Positions 25,784-34,652 of a stretch of 64,000 nt of DNA are shown here, piece after piece; position 1 is the first letter of the stretch; each line of letters starts with the position of its first letter. Below the pieces are notes generated by a model, which made no database searches, had not been told where the DNA came from, and saw only the letters and a program-made list of their open reading frames with translations. The stretch covers positions 27,759 through 91,758 of the forward strand of contig CAWHOW010000048.1 of the NCBI GenBank assembly GCA_963831005.1. Direction: 5' to 3'. The translations under genes were made by a program, and so were the position numbers. Source of the stretch: CAWHOW01 sp963831005 (lineage in GTDB: Bacteria > Bacteroidota > Bacteroidia > Bacteroidales > CG2-30-32-10).

Positions 25784-25914
25784 TCAGAGAAAACGCTTCA
25801 TGTTACTTGAATAGCATAAACAATGCATCACTGAGGAGGCATGAATGAAAATTATAGCCAATGTATTTACAGGGACAATATGGATTACCATTACTTTAAA
25901 TTTTTAAGCAAAAT

Positions 25915-26526
25915 ATGAAAAACATTAAAAGAAGTTATTTAATCATATTGACTGTATTTATAGCTTTTACATCTACCTGCGCACAAACAAAAAATGCTGT
26001 AGATTATTATGGTGATGCGGCCATGAAAAAATTAGGAGGCGATTATAAAGGTGCAATTGAAAATTACAAAAAGTTTATTGCTGTTAAAGGCACTGCAAAT
26101 CATGAGGATTCTGTTTCTGTTGCCGATACTTATGTAATAATGGCCGAGATAGATGTGGATAATTGTAAAAATTATTCAGAAGCGTTAGATTATTGCAATA
26201 AAGCGTTGCAATTTGATAAGGAATACCAAAGCCAGTCAGAAGATCTGCTTTTCATCAGAGGAATAGCAAAGTTGTATTTAAAGGATTACGAAGGCGCCAT
26301 TAATGATTTCGACAGTACGCAAACCATGACCTCAGCGCCTTTTTATAAAGGAATGGCTGTGTTTTTATCTGGCAATGAAAAGGAAGGATGCCGGTTAATT
26401 AAAGAAAGTTTGAACAACCTTTTTGGCGGATGCTGTGACCAAATATTAAAAGTGAATAATGCTGATTATATATTTGAAGAGTTCAAATGCTTTCCCCAAA
26501 TAAAAAGAAAATGTAAATGCGAATAA
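25915..26526 (+). CDS. Secreted TPR protein
   Basis: A 203-residue protein with a signal peptide (MKKIKRSYLIILTVFIAFTSTCA-like; here the start is MKNIKRSYLI, cleavage near CAQ at residue 23). Three or four tetratricopeptide repeats follow, for example AAMKKLGGDYKGAIENYKKF and YSEALDYCNKALQFDKEY, with ALYLKDYEGAINDFD-like units. The cysteine before the cleavage site (STCAQ) could make it a lipoprotein, but the lipobox is weak. It ends with a CKCE tail. Probably a periplasmic scaffold protein; no partner is identifiable. Confidence 0.8.
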   Translation: MKNIKRSYLIILTVFIAFTSTCAQTKNAVDYYGDAAMKKLGGDYKGAIENYKKFIAVKGTANHEDSVSVADTYVIMAEIDVDNCKNYSEALDYCNKALQFDKEYQSQSEDLLFIRGIAKLYLKDYEGAINDFDSTQTMTSAPFYKGMAVFLSGNEKEGCRLIKESLNNLFGGCCDQILKVNNADYIFEEFKCFPQIKRKCKCE

Positions 26527-26693
26527 CAATTCAATGTTGGCTTTGAAAAATTTATAACGAAGTATAATTTTTAGTAATGATACTAAACAGGCAATGCATA
26601 ATGGTTATTAATCCTATTTTAATCTTATATTAATTGCTAATTAATTTCCCACCTATGTAAGATTGATAATTTTACAATTTAAAATTAAATAAT

Positions 26694-27287
26694 ATGGCAA
26701 AGAATAATGAGAATCCTAAAGTTGATTTTTATTTTAAAAATGAAATAAAGTGGCATGACGAGATTGCGAAATTAAGAACGATTGTTCTTGAAAGCCAATT
26801 AAACGAAGTATTGAAGTGGGGCTGCCCTTGTTATACTTTTCAGGATAACAACATAGTTTTAATACATGTATTTAAAGAATACTGCGCATTTTTGTTTTTC
26901 AAAGGTGCATTGCTAAAAGACCCAAAAAGTATTTTGATTCAGCAAACAAAAAATGTGCAGTCGGCTCGTCAGGTTCGCTTCACCAATCTTCAGGAAATAG
27001 ATAAAATGGAAGCTGTATTGAAAGCTTATGTTAAAGAAGCCATTGAAGTGGAAAAAGCCGGTTTGAAAGTTGAATTAAAAAAGACATCAGAATATGCTAT
27101 TCCTGAAGAATTTCAAAATAAATTAAATGTGAACCCTGCTTTGAAAACTGCCTTTGATGCATTAACACCCGGACGGCAAAGAGGATACATTTATTATTTT
27201 TCTCAACCCAAACTATCTAAAACTCGCGAGTCAAGAGTTGAAAAAAGTGCGAAACAAATTCTCAATGGGAAGGGATTAGATGATTAG
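26694..27287 (+). CDS. YdeI/OmpD-associated family protein (DUF1801)
   Basis: A 197-residue cytoplasmic protein of the YdeI family. The N-terminal DUF1801 fold (WHDEIAKLRTIVLESQLNEVLKWGCPCYTF...NIVLIHVFKEYCAFLFFKG) resembles frataxin-like iron-binding proteins. The C-terminal OmdA-type tail (ALTPGRQRGYIYYFSQPKLSKTRESRVEKSAKQILNGKG) is characteristic. Some family members affect antimicrobial-peptide resistance, but no biochemical role is firm. It is monocistronic with a 167-base AT-rich upstream gap. Confidence 0.87.
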   Translation: MAKNNENPKVDFYFKNEIKWHDEIAKLRTIVLESQLNEVLKWGCPCYTFQDNNIVLIHVFKEYCAFLFFKGALLKDPKSILIQQTKNVQSARQVRFTNLQEIDKMEAVLKAYVKEAIEVEKAGLKVELKKTSEYAIPEEFQNKLNVNPALKTAFDALTPGRQRGYIYYFSQPKLSKTRESRVEKSAKQILNGKGLDD

Positions 27288-27407
27288 TAATTTCCTGCCG
27301 GTAATGTAGAGATGACGGAGCAAAAGATATGTTATCATTTGCGAAAATCAAAACAAAATACCTAATTTTATAGCCTCTAAGATATAAAACTACTTTCACC
27401 CTTTTTA

Positions 27408-27990
27408 ATGAGTTCTGATACCCTTCCCAAACATCGTCACTTTAAAATGCACAAACCTTATGGTTATTTATGCCAGTTTGTATGCGAATTGCAAAAAAAG
27501 AAATTGATTGGTGAAGTGTATGAATTTCCCGAAGGTACAATGGCAATTGGTCGTTTAGACGAGGAAAGCGAAGGGCTACTCTTTCTTACTACCGATGGTA
27601 TGATGAGTGAGATTGTAAGAAGCAAAAACATAGAAAAGGAATATTATGCACAGGTAGATGGAATGATTACTGATGAGGCACTTGAAAAACTTCGGACTGG
27701 AGTTGAAATAGGTATTCGAAATGTGAAATATCTCACTAATCCCTGCAAAGCTTTTCACCTGGAAGCAGCACCCGACTTTCCACCACGCATTCGTAAAATT
27801 CGCGACGATCGCCACGGACAAACTTGTTGGATCTCAATTACACTCACGGAAGGGAAAGAGCGACAGGTTCGTAAAATGACTGGCAGCAGTTGGTTTCCCA
27901 ACTCTGCGGCTAATTCGCGTTCGAATTGGTGATATTTACCTTGGTAAACTTGAGGCTTGTAAAGTAATAGAGGTTGAGAGTTTTTTTTAA
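27408..27990 (+). pseudogene. RluE/RsuA-type pseudouridine synthase, frameshifted near the C-terminus
   Basis: A 23S rRNA pseudouridine synthase of the RsuA/RluB/E/F group. The first part is intact: HKPYGYLCQF, the catalytic AIGRLDEESEGLLFLTTDG (conserved aspartate in GRLD), KEYYAQV and EGKERQVRKMT. After MT the frame breaks. As read, it gives GSSWFPNSAANSRSNW and stops at 27932. Shifting one base at the double G in ACTGGCAGCA (about 27880) restores AAVGFPTLRLIRVRIGDIYL, the usual family ending, through to a stop at 27990. It is either a real one-base insertion or an assembly error. Loss of the tail would probably harm folding. Confidence 0.88.
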
Positions 27991-28112
27991 GAATAGCACT
28001 AAAAACACAAAAGAATTCCTACTGACGGATATATTTCTTATTTTCGTGTCTTTATAAATAGGATAACAAAAGAATATAATAACTAACGTGGCGACAAAAC
28101 GCAATCACATAA

Positions 28113-28556
28113 ATGAAAACAGCAACTATAACTACAGCAAAGGGAGTCATGAAAGTAGAGTTTTACGAGAAAGATGCTCCCGGCACAGTAAAGAATTTTA
28201 CAGACCTGGCAAAGAAGGGTTTCTATAATGGACTTACCTTTCATAGGGTAATACCAGATTTCGTGATACAAGGAGGCTGCCCTGATGGTAACGGTATGGG
28301 TGGTCCTGGATATACCATTAAATGTGAACTGACAGGCAACAATCAGTACCATGATCGCGGTGTTTTATCCATGGCTCATGCAGGGAAAGATACCGGTGGT
28401 TCACAGTTCTTCATTTGCCATAGTCGCACCAACACTTCACATCTTGACCGCAAACATACCTGTTTTGGAAAAGTAGTGGAAGGTCTTGATGTGATTGATT
28501 TGATTAGACAAGGCGATAAGATAGAGAAAATAGAAGTAACCGAAACTAAGGACTAA
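28113..28556 (+). CDS. Cyclophilin-type peptidyl-prolyl cis-trans isomerase
   Basis: A 147-residue cytoplasmic cyclophilin that catalyses proline isomerisation during protein folding. It has the conserved catalytic block GLTFHRVIPDFVIQGGCPDGNGMGGPGY with the active arginine, then LSMAHAGKDTGGSQFFICH and HLDRKHTCFGKVVEGLDVID. The length is close to PpiB. No signal peptide. It faces the T9SS gene at 28681, with a hairpin between them. Confidence 0.95.
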   Translation: MKTATITTAKGVMKVEFYEKDAPGTVKNFTDLAKKGFYNGLTFHRVIPDFVIQGGCPDGNGMGGPGYTIKCELTGNNQYHDRGVLSMAHAGKDTGGSQFFICHSRTNTSHLDRKHTCFGKVVEGLDVIDLIRQGDKIEKIEVTETKD

Positions 28557-28632
28557 ACCGCTTATTAGCGTTCGCTATAAGGAAACAAATTACCCAACTG
28601 CAGATATGTGAGCGGAATTTAGTTATATTGAT

Positions 28633-28663
28633 TCATCCCTGTCTGCCGAACAAACAGGGATGA
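28633..28663. terminator. Bidirectional hairpin between convergent genes
   Basis: TCATCCCTGT (28633-28642) pairs with ACAGGGATGA (28654-28663) over an 11-base loop. It sits between the convergent cyclophilin and T9SS genes. The T-run is weak, so this is probable rather than certain. Confidence 0.55.
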
Positions 28664-28680
28664 GTCAAAATATTAATAGT

Positions 28681-29871
28681 CTATTGCTTCACAAACTTCT
28701 CAACATCTATTCCTTTTTCAGATATAGCTTTTATGATATATATTCCATTTGGAAATGATGAAACTCCAATGGTCGTTTTATTACTAACAGCCGAAAATGT
28801 TTTTACCATTTGACCCTGCAAATTAGTGATTTCTATCAAGGCATTCTGGGGACTTTCAACAGTTATGTAGTTTACAGCAGGATTTGGATATACAGCCATA
28901 ATGCAGCCTTTATTCACTTCATTAATACCCGATCCGTCATCTGTTATCCAGTCTTTATAAACTCCTCCATCAACCCCTGCAAAAATAGTGTCTCCTACAA
29001 TAATTAAGGCCTGAACAAGAGTATTAGAGCCTAAGCCATTATTAACCGGCCTCCACAAATGCCCGTTGTTTTCTGATAATATCACTCCCTGATAGGTAGT
29101 ACCGGCAAACAAATATTTCCCTTTTACAGCCATTGCATTTGCATTTATACCAAGGTCAGTAATACCAGTATCTTCCCGTGACCAGGTGTTTCCTAAGTCA
29201 GGTGAAAAGAATACTCCACTGCCATAAGTACCGACATAAACTGAATCGCCTTCAATAGCGAATGCATCAACTTCAGTAGTGTCACCTGCCATGGTAGTGT
29301 CTGAAAAATTATTATTTTTCGCAGTCCAGTGTAGTCCTTGATCTGAAGAATAAAATACTCCACTTCCTTGAGTTCCCGCCCATAGATTACTGCCACTGAC
29401 ACCAAACGAAGTAATATAGGTGTAAAAAGGCAGGTCGTTATGGATATCACTCCATGTATGTCCATAGTTTGATGACAAATAAGTGTCGCAAAAAGTTGCC
29501 CCAAGAACATTGTCTCCAATTACAGCTAACTGATCAATATCATCACAAGCCAAACTTGTACCAGAAGTCCATGTGGTTCCGTTGTTTGCTGAAATGTACA
29601 AACCGCTACCCCAGGTTCCTGCAAATATATTGTTTCCGATAATAGCTATTGTAGTTACAGTAGCGGAATCTACCAATCCCAAAGAAGTCCACGTCCTTCC
29701 GTTGTTTGGAGATAAATACATACCACGGTTGGTGCCGGCAAAAATAGTATCTTCCCCTTTTGAAGCCAGCGAAAACACATCAGTGCTGTCGAGGCCCGTG
29801 TATTGCCATTGTGCTTTTGAGCTTAAGCTGAAAATGGCAAACAAAACAGTAATAGTAAATAATTTTTTCAT
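28681..29871 (-). CDS. T9SS-secreted beta-propeller protein
   Basis: A 396-residue secreted protein. A signal peptide (MKKLFTITVLFAIFSLSSKAQ) is followed by six sialidase-like Asp-box repeats (SPNNGRTW, SANNGTTW, SSNYGHTW, SSDQGLHW, SPDLGNTW, SENNGHLW). Each is paired with an IxGDxxFAGT-like strand, together forming a beta-propeller of the BNR or photosystem-II-stability type. The last 70 residues are a T9SS type A sorting domain (VYPNPAVNYITVES...NLQGQMVKTF...GIYIIKAIS...KFVKQ). The N-terminal domain carries no catalytic residues I can identify, so adhesion is more likely than hydrolysis. Confidence 0.9.
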   Translation of the reverse strand: MKKLFTITVLFAIFSLSSKAQWQYTGLDSTDVFSLASKGEDTIFAGTNRGMYLSPNNGRTWTSLGLVDSATVTTIAIIGNNIFAGTWGSGLYISANNGTTWTSGTSLACDDIDQLAVIGDNVLGATFCDTYLSSNYGHTWSDIHNDLPFYTYITSFGVSGSNLWAGTQGSGVFYSSDQGLHWTAKNNNFSDTTMAGDTTEVDAFAIEGDSVYVGTYGSGVFFSPDLGNTWSREDTGITDLGINANAMAVKGKYLFAGTTYQGVILSENNGHLWRPVNNGLGSNTLVQALIIVGDTIFAGVDGGVYKDWITDDGSGINEVNKGCIMAVYPNPAVNYITVESPQNALIEITNLQGQMVKTFSAVSNKTTIGVSSFPNGIYIIKAISEKGIDVEKFVKQ

Positions 29872-30320
29872 TTTTTATTAATTTAATATATATTGCCTAC
29901 TCTGTTTAAGCTTTTCGGCATCCGCTTTCAAAATTTATTTAATTTTTAAATGCAATTATACTTAAAATCCAAGATAAAACACAAAAAACGTAAAACGAAT
30001 GAATGGAATTATTGAAATATACTAATTGTGTTCTTTTAATATTTTTTGTTTTGTAGAATAATTTTTTGATCTTAATTGATTTTTATAAATTTTCTAAATC
30101 TTACATACAACGACAAAATTATATCTTTTTAAGTTCTTGAACAAATAGAGAAACACCTGAAAGCAATAGGTGAATCACTTGTTTTTTATACTTACATATC
30201 CAGCAAGATTGTAAGGATAACAGAATCAACCTTATGTGTGCTTCTTTGGTTTATCTCGAAGTAAAACTGGACTACACCTTAGTGCCTATAAGCGCGTCAT
30301 TGCAAATGTCTTAAATTACC
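29872..30320. other. AT-rich intergenic region between divergent genes
   Basis: About 450 bases with no gene or strong palindrome that I can see. It should contain the promoter of the minus-strand T9SS gene, but no clear TAnnTTTG box was found on that strand. Confidence 0.4.
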
Positions 30321-30328
30321 TATCTTTG
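30321..30328 (+). promoter_or_regulatory. Promoter of the S4-domain gene
   Basis: TATCTTTG fits TAnnTTTG. TTG at 30300-30302 lies 18 bases upstream as a -33 element. The distance to the ATG is 31 bases. Confidence 0.6.
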
Positions 30329-30359
30329 CCTGCAATCAACTTAATTTTAATAAGCTCTC

Positions 30360-30569
30360 ATGATTGAATTCGAATTGCAGGGACATGAATTTATTCTGTT
30401 AAATAAACTGCTGAAAATATTGAACCTTGTTCAGTCAGGGGGAGAAGCTAATCAAAGAATAGCAGAAGGTGAGGTGATGGTGAATAATGCAGTTGAAAAA
30501 CAAAAAAGAAAAAAACTAAGAGTTGGTGATAAGGTTGTTTTCCTTGAAAAGACTGTTCTGGTAAGATAA
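30360..30569 (+). CDS. S4 domain RNA-binding protein (YbcJ-like)
   Basis: A 69-residue protein that is essentially one S4 RNA-binding domain: FILLNKLLKILNLVQSGGEANQRIAEGEVMVNNAVEKQKRKKLRVGDKV. The turn SGGEANQRIAEGEVMVN is diagnostic of the YbcJ / S4-like family. It probably binds rRNA or tRNA. The gene is monocistronic, upstream of the RNA helicase, and each gene has its own promoter box. Confidence 0.9.
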   Translation: MIEFELQGHEFILLNKLLKILNLVQSGGEANQRIAEGEVMVNNAVEKQKRKKLRVGDKVVFLEKTVLVR

Positions 30570-30686
30570 TAAAAAGATATTGATAGCACAAAAACAATTT
30601 AACCATTCAACTAATAAATTGTTCAACTATTCTCCCGTTAAACAATTTATCTTTCTGGTTTCTCTCTATTTATAAGCTAATCACAT

Positions 30687-30694
30687 TAACTTTG
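30687..30694 (+). promoter_or_regulatory. -7 box upstream of the RNA helicase
   Basis: TAACTTTG fits TAnnTTTG, 22 bases before the ATG at 30717. Confidence 0.55.
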
Positions 30695-30716
30695 CAATTC
30701 AATTATAAATGTCATA

Positions 30717-32054
30717 ATGATCTTTGAAGATTTAAATATAAACAAACCTTTACTTCAGGCGCTTGAAGATTTAGAATATACAAACCCTACGCCTATACAG
30801 GAGCAGGTTCATCCTCTCATTATGTCAGGCAGAGATGTTTTAGGTATTGCCCAGACAGGAACAGGTAAGACCATAGCCTATATACTTCCCATTTTACAGC
30901 AATTAAAATTCTCCGATCAGAAGCATCCACGTGTACTAGTAGTTGTACCAACGCGTGAATTGGTGTTACAGGTAGTTGCTGAAATAGGAAAACTTACTAC
31001 TTATATGAACGTCCGTGTTGGAGGAGTTTATGGTGGTACTAATATAAATACTCAAAAACAACTTGTTTATAATGGATTGGATATACTTGTCGCCACTCCC
31101 GGTCGTTTGATCGACCTTGCTTTGTGTGGCGCTTTGCGGTTAAAATTAATTCAGAAATTTGTAATTGATGAAGCAGAGGAAATGCTGAATCTTGGCTTTC
31201 GAACCCAACTTCAGAATATCCTTGAATTAATACCTGCTAAAAGACAGAACCTCTTGTTTTCGGCCACTATGGTGCCGGATATTGAAAATATTATTTCTGA
31301 CTTTTTTAATGCACCGCAAAAAGTTGAAATTGCAGCTCATGGTACACCGTTGGAACAAATTGAACAGATTGCTTATCATGTCCCGAATTATTTTACTAAA
31401 GCAAATCTGCTAGAATACTTACTGTCAACAAATGAAGAATTGAATAAAGTTCTTGTTTTTTGCGAATCCAGGAAACTGGTTGATCGCCTATTCGACCAGA
31501 TAAAAGAAAAATTCCCTGACCAGCTTGCTGTGATACATTCCAATAAATCACAGAATTTAAGGATCAGTGCTTTGAATAATTTCAAGGATGGAACTTGCCG
31601 GGTTCTTATAGCCACTGATATTGCAGCGAGAGGACTTGATATTTCGGATGTTTCACATGTTATAAATTTCGATACTCCTAAAATTCCGGGAGATTATATT
31701 CATCGAATTGGCAGAACAGGAAGAGCCGATAAGCCTGGAATTGCCTTTTCATTTATTAATGAAGCTGAGCGGGTTTTCCAAAATGAGATTGAAGATTTAA
31801 TGAAGAGACCAATACCTTTGGAGCCTCTACCTGATGATGTAGTTATATCAAAAATATTTACTAATGAAGAATTGCCGGCAACAGCGAATAAAAATTATTT
31901 AAAAAATTCTAAACTAAAAACTACAGGTGGAGCATTTCATGAGAAGCTAGAGAAAAATGTAAAAGTAAATCTTGGTGGATCTTATAAACGAAACTTAAGG
32001 CTTAAATACAAGAAGCCAAAAACTGTCAGCGATAGAAAAAGGAAAAAGAAATAA
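30717..32054 (+). CDS. DEAD-box family ATP-dependent RNA helicase (motif II is DEAE)
   Basis: A 445-residue RNA helicase of the RhlE/DeaD type. Motifs are seen in order: Q motif (FEDLNINKPLLQALEDLEYTNPTPIQEQ), I (AQTGTGKT), Ia (PTRELVLQ), Ib (TPGRLIDL), II (VIDEAEEMLNLGF), III (FSATM), IV (VLVFCESRK), V (IATDIAARGLDI), VI (HRIGRTGRA). The one deviation is motif II, DEAE instead of DEAD: the final aspartate is a glutamate. A basic tail (RLKYKKPKTVSDRKRKKK) probably binds RNA. It likely works in ribosome assembly or mRNA turnover. Own promoter box at 30687. Confidence 0.95.
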   Translation: MIFEDLNINKPLLQALEDLEYTNPTPIQEQVHPLIMSGRDVLGIAQTGTGKTIAYILPILQQLKFSDQKHPRVLVVVPTRELVLQVVAEIGKLTTYMNVRVGGVYGGTNINTQKQLVYNGLDILVATPGRLIDLALCGALRLKLIQKFVIDEAEEMLNLGFRTQLQNILELIPAKRQNLLFSATMVPDIENIISDFFNAPQKVEIAAHGTPLEQIEQIAYHVPNYFTKANLLEYLLSTNEELNKVLVFCESRKLVDRLFDQIKEKFPDQLAVIHSNKSQNLRISALNNFKDGTCRVLIATDIAARGLDISDVSHVINFDTPKIPGDYIHRIGRTGRADKPGIAFSFINEAERVFQNEIEDLMKRPIPLEPLPDDVVISKIFTNEELPATANKNYLKNSKLKTTGGAFHEKLEKNVKVNLGGSYKRNLRLKYKKPKTVSDRKRKKK

Positions 32055-32122
32055 AGAGAAGTTGTCGGTTGAAAATATAATGTATCCATAGTAATCAGTC
32101 AAATTATATAAAAACAAAAGTA

Positions 32123-32338
32123 TTGGACAGTGAAGCATTATCAAAGCTGGTAAGCATGAAAATGCCTTATGGGAAATACAAAGGTTGGATACTTTGTAAT
32201 TTACCTGAGCCTTATTTGGTATGGTATCACGCAAAAGGTTTTCCTGAAGGAAAATTAGGAATGCTGTTGCATACGCTATATGAAATAAAACTGAATGGTT
32301 TGGAATACCTTTTGGAACCATTAAAAAGTAAAGTGTAA
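32123..32338 (+). CDS. DUF3820 family protein
   Basis: A 71-residue protein with the family pattern KMPYGKYKGWILCNLPEPYLVWYHAKGFPEGKLGMLLHTLYEIKLNGLEYLLEPL. DUF3820 proteins are small, cytoplasmic and uncharacterised; some relatives are linked to 3'-5' exonuclease domains. The start is TTG 32123. No upstream in-frame ATG exists before a stop, and the first ATG (32156) would remove the first 11 residues. Confidence 0.85.
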   Translation: MDSEALSKLVSMKMPYGKYKGWILCNLPEPYLVWYHAKGFPEGKLGMLLHTLYEIKLNGLEYLLEPLKSKV

Positions 32339-32369
32339 ATAATATTGATCTTATTTTAAAACCTGACAA

Positions 32370-33545
32370 ATGAATAATGGTAATATTTTGAAATTTTTGA
32401 AGCGTTTGTCAGATTCAATATCAGATAAAAGTTTTGCGAAACTGATTATTAGCAACAAACGAAATAAAGCCACTGATCTAAATTCAGTTACAGTGAGAAT
32501 AGTGGAAATGAAAAAAGGTATGAGCCTCTCATTTGTTTATCGCTATCCCACTAAAGATATCACTAAAAATCATCTTCCTGTAGAAAGCATTACAATAATT
32601 GAAAAATTATTGAATGAAGAGTTTTTACAGACTGAATTATATACTTCCAAAGGAGATCTTTTTTTGAATATTAGTAAAAACAATATTGCTAAACTTAAAG
32701 AAAAAACATCAAGTATTGAGGAACTGCCTGCTATTGGTCATGATAAAATAAAGAACAGAATGATCAAAACTGAAAATAATGTTTATTTGAAAGAGCTGGG
32801 AATTCTGTCTGTAGATGGGAATGTAAAAAATAATATGCAGGATAAGTACAAGCAAATAAATAAATACATTGAGATCATTGACGGAATTGTAAAATCTGTA
32901 AAGTTTGATTCATCCTTTACTGTTGTTGATATGGGCGCCGGTAAGGGATACCTGACGTTTGCTTTGTATGACTATTTATACAATACTTTGAAATTATCAC
33001 CCAATGTTATTGGTGTTGAACTCAGGAAGCAACTTGTAGATGATTGCAATCAGGTTGCTGGAAAATCATCTTTTGCTAATCTGAAATTTATTGAAGGAAC
33101 AATTGAGAATTCTGAACTACCTTCAATTGACATGCTTATTGCGTTGCATGCTTGTGATACGGCAACCGACGATGCAATTTGTCGTGGAATAAAGTCAAAC
33201 TCGAAAGTCATAATTTGTGCTCCATGCTGTCATAAGCAAATTCGTGGACAGATAAATCCAGATAATGTAATGAAATCAATTACACAATTTGGGATTTTGA
33301 AAGAACGGCAGTCCGAAATAGTTACAGATACTATACGCGCATTGATCCTTGAAGCTTATGGTTATAAAACAAAAGTCTTTGAATTTATTGCCACTGAACA
33401 TACTCCTAAAAATGTTTTAATTGTTGGAGTGAAAGCAGGCAAAATTGAAGTTCCTAAAAAGGAAATTCTGGATCAAATACAAAATATCAAGAAGATATTC
33501 GGGATAGAATATCATTTCCTTGAGAAGCTCATGAATAAAGCTTAA
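32370..33545 (+). CDS. Class I SAM-dependent methyltransferase (Methyltransf_32-like)
   Basis: A 391-residue cytoplasmic protein. The N-terminal 180 residues are unlike known domains. The C-terminal methyltransferase contains VVDMGAGKGYLTFALYDYL, IGVELRKQLVDDCNQVA, DMLIALHACDTATDDAI and ICAPCCHKQIRGQ. The LHACDTATD...CAPCCHK pattern is typical of the Methyltransf_32 family, related to METTL25 and to RNA- or protein-modifying enzymes. Its stop shares the bases TTAA with the stop of the convergent Dus gene. Substrate unknown. Confidence 0.88.
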   Translation: MNNGNILKFLKRLSDSISDKSFAKLIISNKRNKATDLNSVTVRIVEMKKGMSLSFVYRYPTKDITKNHLPVESITIIEKLLNEEFLQTELYTSKGDLFLNISKNNIAKLKEKTSSIEELPAIGHDKIKNRMIKTENNVYLKELGILSVDGNVKNNMQDKYKQINKYIEIIDGIVKSVKFDSSFTVVDMGAGKGYLTFALYDYLYNTLKLSPNVIGVELRKQLVDDCNQVAGKSSFANLKFIEGTIENSELPSIDMLIALHACDTATDDAICRGIKSNSKVIICAPCCHKQIRGQINPDNVMKSITQFGILKERQSEIVTDTIRALILEAYGYKTKVFEFIATEHTPKNVLIVGVKAGKIEVPKKEILDQIQNIKKIFGIEYHFLEKLMNKA

Positions 33546-34495
33546 GCATCCCAATCATTCATTTTCTCTTCAGTTATTATTTTTTGAGTAAGTTGAATAA
33601 TTTCCTCTACTGAATGAGTATGTGCAATGATGCCGAATACTTTCTCTGATTCGGAAAATCGTTTACTGAAAAACTTCCACATATCTTTAGATTTATCTAA
33701 AACCAGGCTTGATGGGAGGTGTAATTGCATTTCATGATATAGATCAAGCATAAAAGTAAGAAATAATTTCTTATTTTCCTCATGTGAAGGTATCTGATTC
33801 CCTTTGATAATAGAAGGAAACAAAGGATTGTAGAACACACCTCGGCCTATCATCCATTTATTTATGCTTGGATATTTCTTTTGAATAACCTTATAATCTT
33901 CATAATTAAAAATATCACCATTGTAAATGATTTCATGCTTAAAAAGTGGAAGGCAATTTTGTAAAACATCATGATGAATCTTACCCTCATACATCTGAGT
34001 GCTTATACGAGAATGAATAATAATATTCTCTAAAGAAAATTCATTGAACACAGGTATAAGCTGGTATATCTCATCAGTATCGTTTAATCCAAGTCTTAGT
34101 TTTATGGATAGACTTTGTGGAATATTTGGAATGATTCTTTCAAGAAATTCTCTTACCAATTCCGGATAAGGTAATAAACCCGAACCTCTTTTTTTACGTG
34201 TTACGTTTTTTACAGGGCAGCCAAGATTCCAGTTTAGTGTTTGGTAACCCCAGTCATTTAATATCTTTGCCATATAAATGAACTGTTCCGGATTATTGCC
34301 TAATATTTGTGGGATTACGGGCATCCCATGATTATTCGCTGGCAATACATCTTTCGCTGTCCGCGTAATATTACTTTTCCCTTGTGTCAGCGAAATGAAG
34401 GGGCTTACAGCAATATCAATACCTGTATAATATCTGCAATAGACATTGCGGAAAATAAAATCGCTATAACCTTGTAAGGGTGCTAGTAAAATCAT
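33542..34495 (-). CDS. tRNA-dihydrouridine synthase
   Basis: An FMN-dependent enzyme of 317 residues that reduces specific uridines in tRNA to dihydrouridine. It has a TIM barrel with APLQGYSDFIFRN, WNLGCPVKNVTRKKRGSGLLPYPELV (the cysteine in GCP is the catalytic acid), KLRLGLND, IIHSRISTQMYEG, IYNGDIF and WMIGRGVFYNP. The best fit is DusC-like. Its 3' end overlaps the convergent methyltransferase gene by four bases. Confidence 0.92.
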   Translation of the reverse strand: MILLAPLQGYSDFIFRNVYCRYYTGIDIAVSPFISLTQGKSNITRTAKDVLPANNHGMPVIPQILGNNPEQFIYMAKILNDWGYQTLNWNLGCPVKNVTRKKRGSGLLPYPELVREFLERIIPNIPQSLSIKLRLGLNDTDEIYQLIPVFNEFSLENIIIHSRISTQMYEGKIHHDVLQNCLPLFKHEIIYNGDIFNYEDYKVIQKKYPSINKWMIGRGVFYNPLFPSIIKGNQIPSHEENKKLFLTFMLDLYHEMQLHLPSSLVLDKSKDMWKFFSKRFSESEKVFGIIAHTHSVEEIIQLTQKIITEEKMNDWDA

Positions 34496-34518
34496 AAAGT
34501 TAAATTATTGCCTGTTTG

Positions 34519-34526
34519 CAAAAGTA
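34519..34526 (-). promoter_or_regulatory. -7 box of the dus gene
   Basis: Read on the minus strand this is TACTTTTG, matching TAnnTTTG, 23 bases upstream of the dus ATG. Confidence 0.5.
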
Positions 34527-34585
34527 GATATTTATGACGTTTTAAATATTAATTGCAATTAGAGGTAAATGTACGTCATAAAATG

Positions 34586-34593
34586 TAATTTTG
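34586..34593 (+). promoter_or_regulatory. -7 box of hypE
   Basis: TAATTTTG fits TAnnTTTG, 59 bases before the hypE ATG. The identical octamer lies upstream of hypF. Confidence 0.5.
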
Positions 34594-34652
34594 TAGCAGC
34601 AATATCAACTAATAGGTTTCATTGTTATTAATTTAAATTAGACAATATATTC

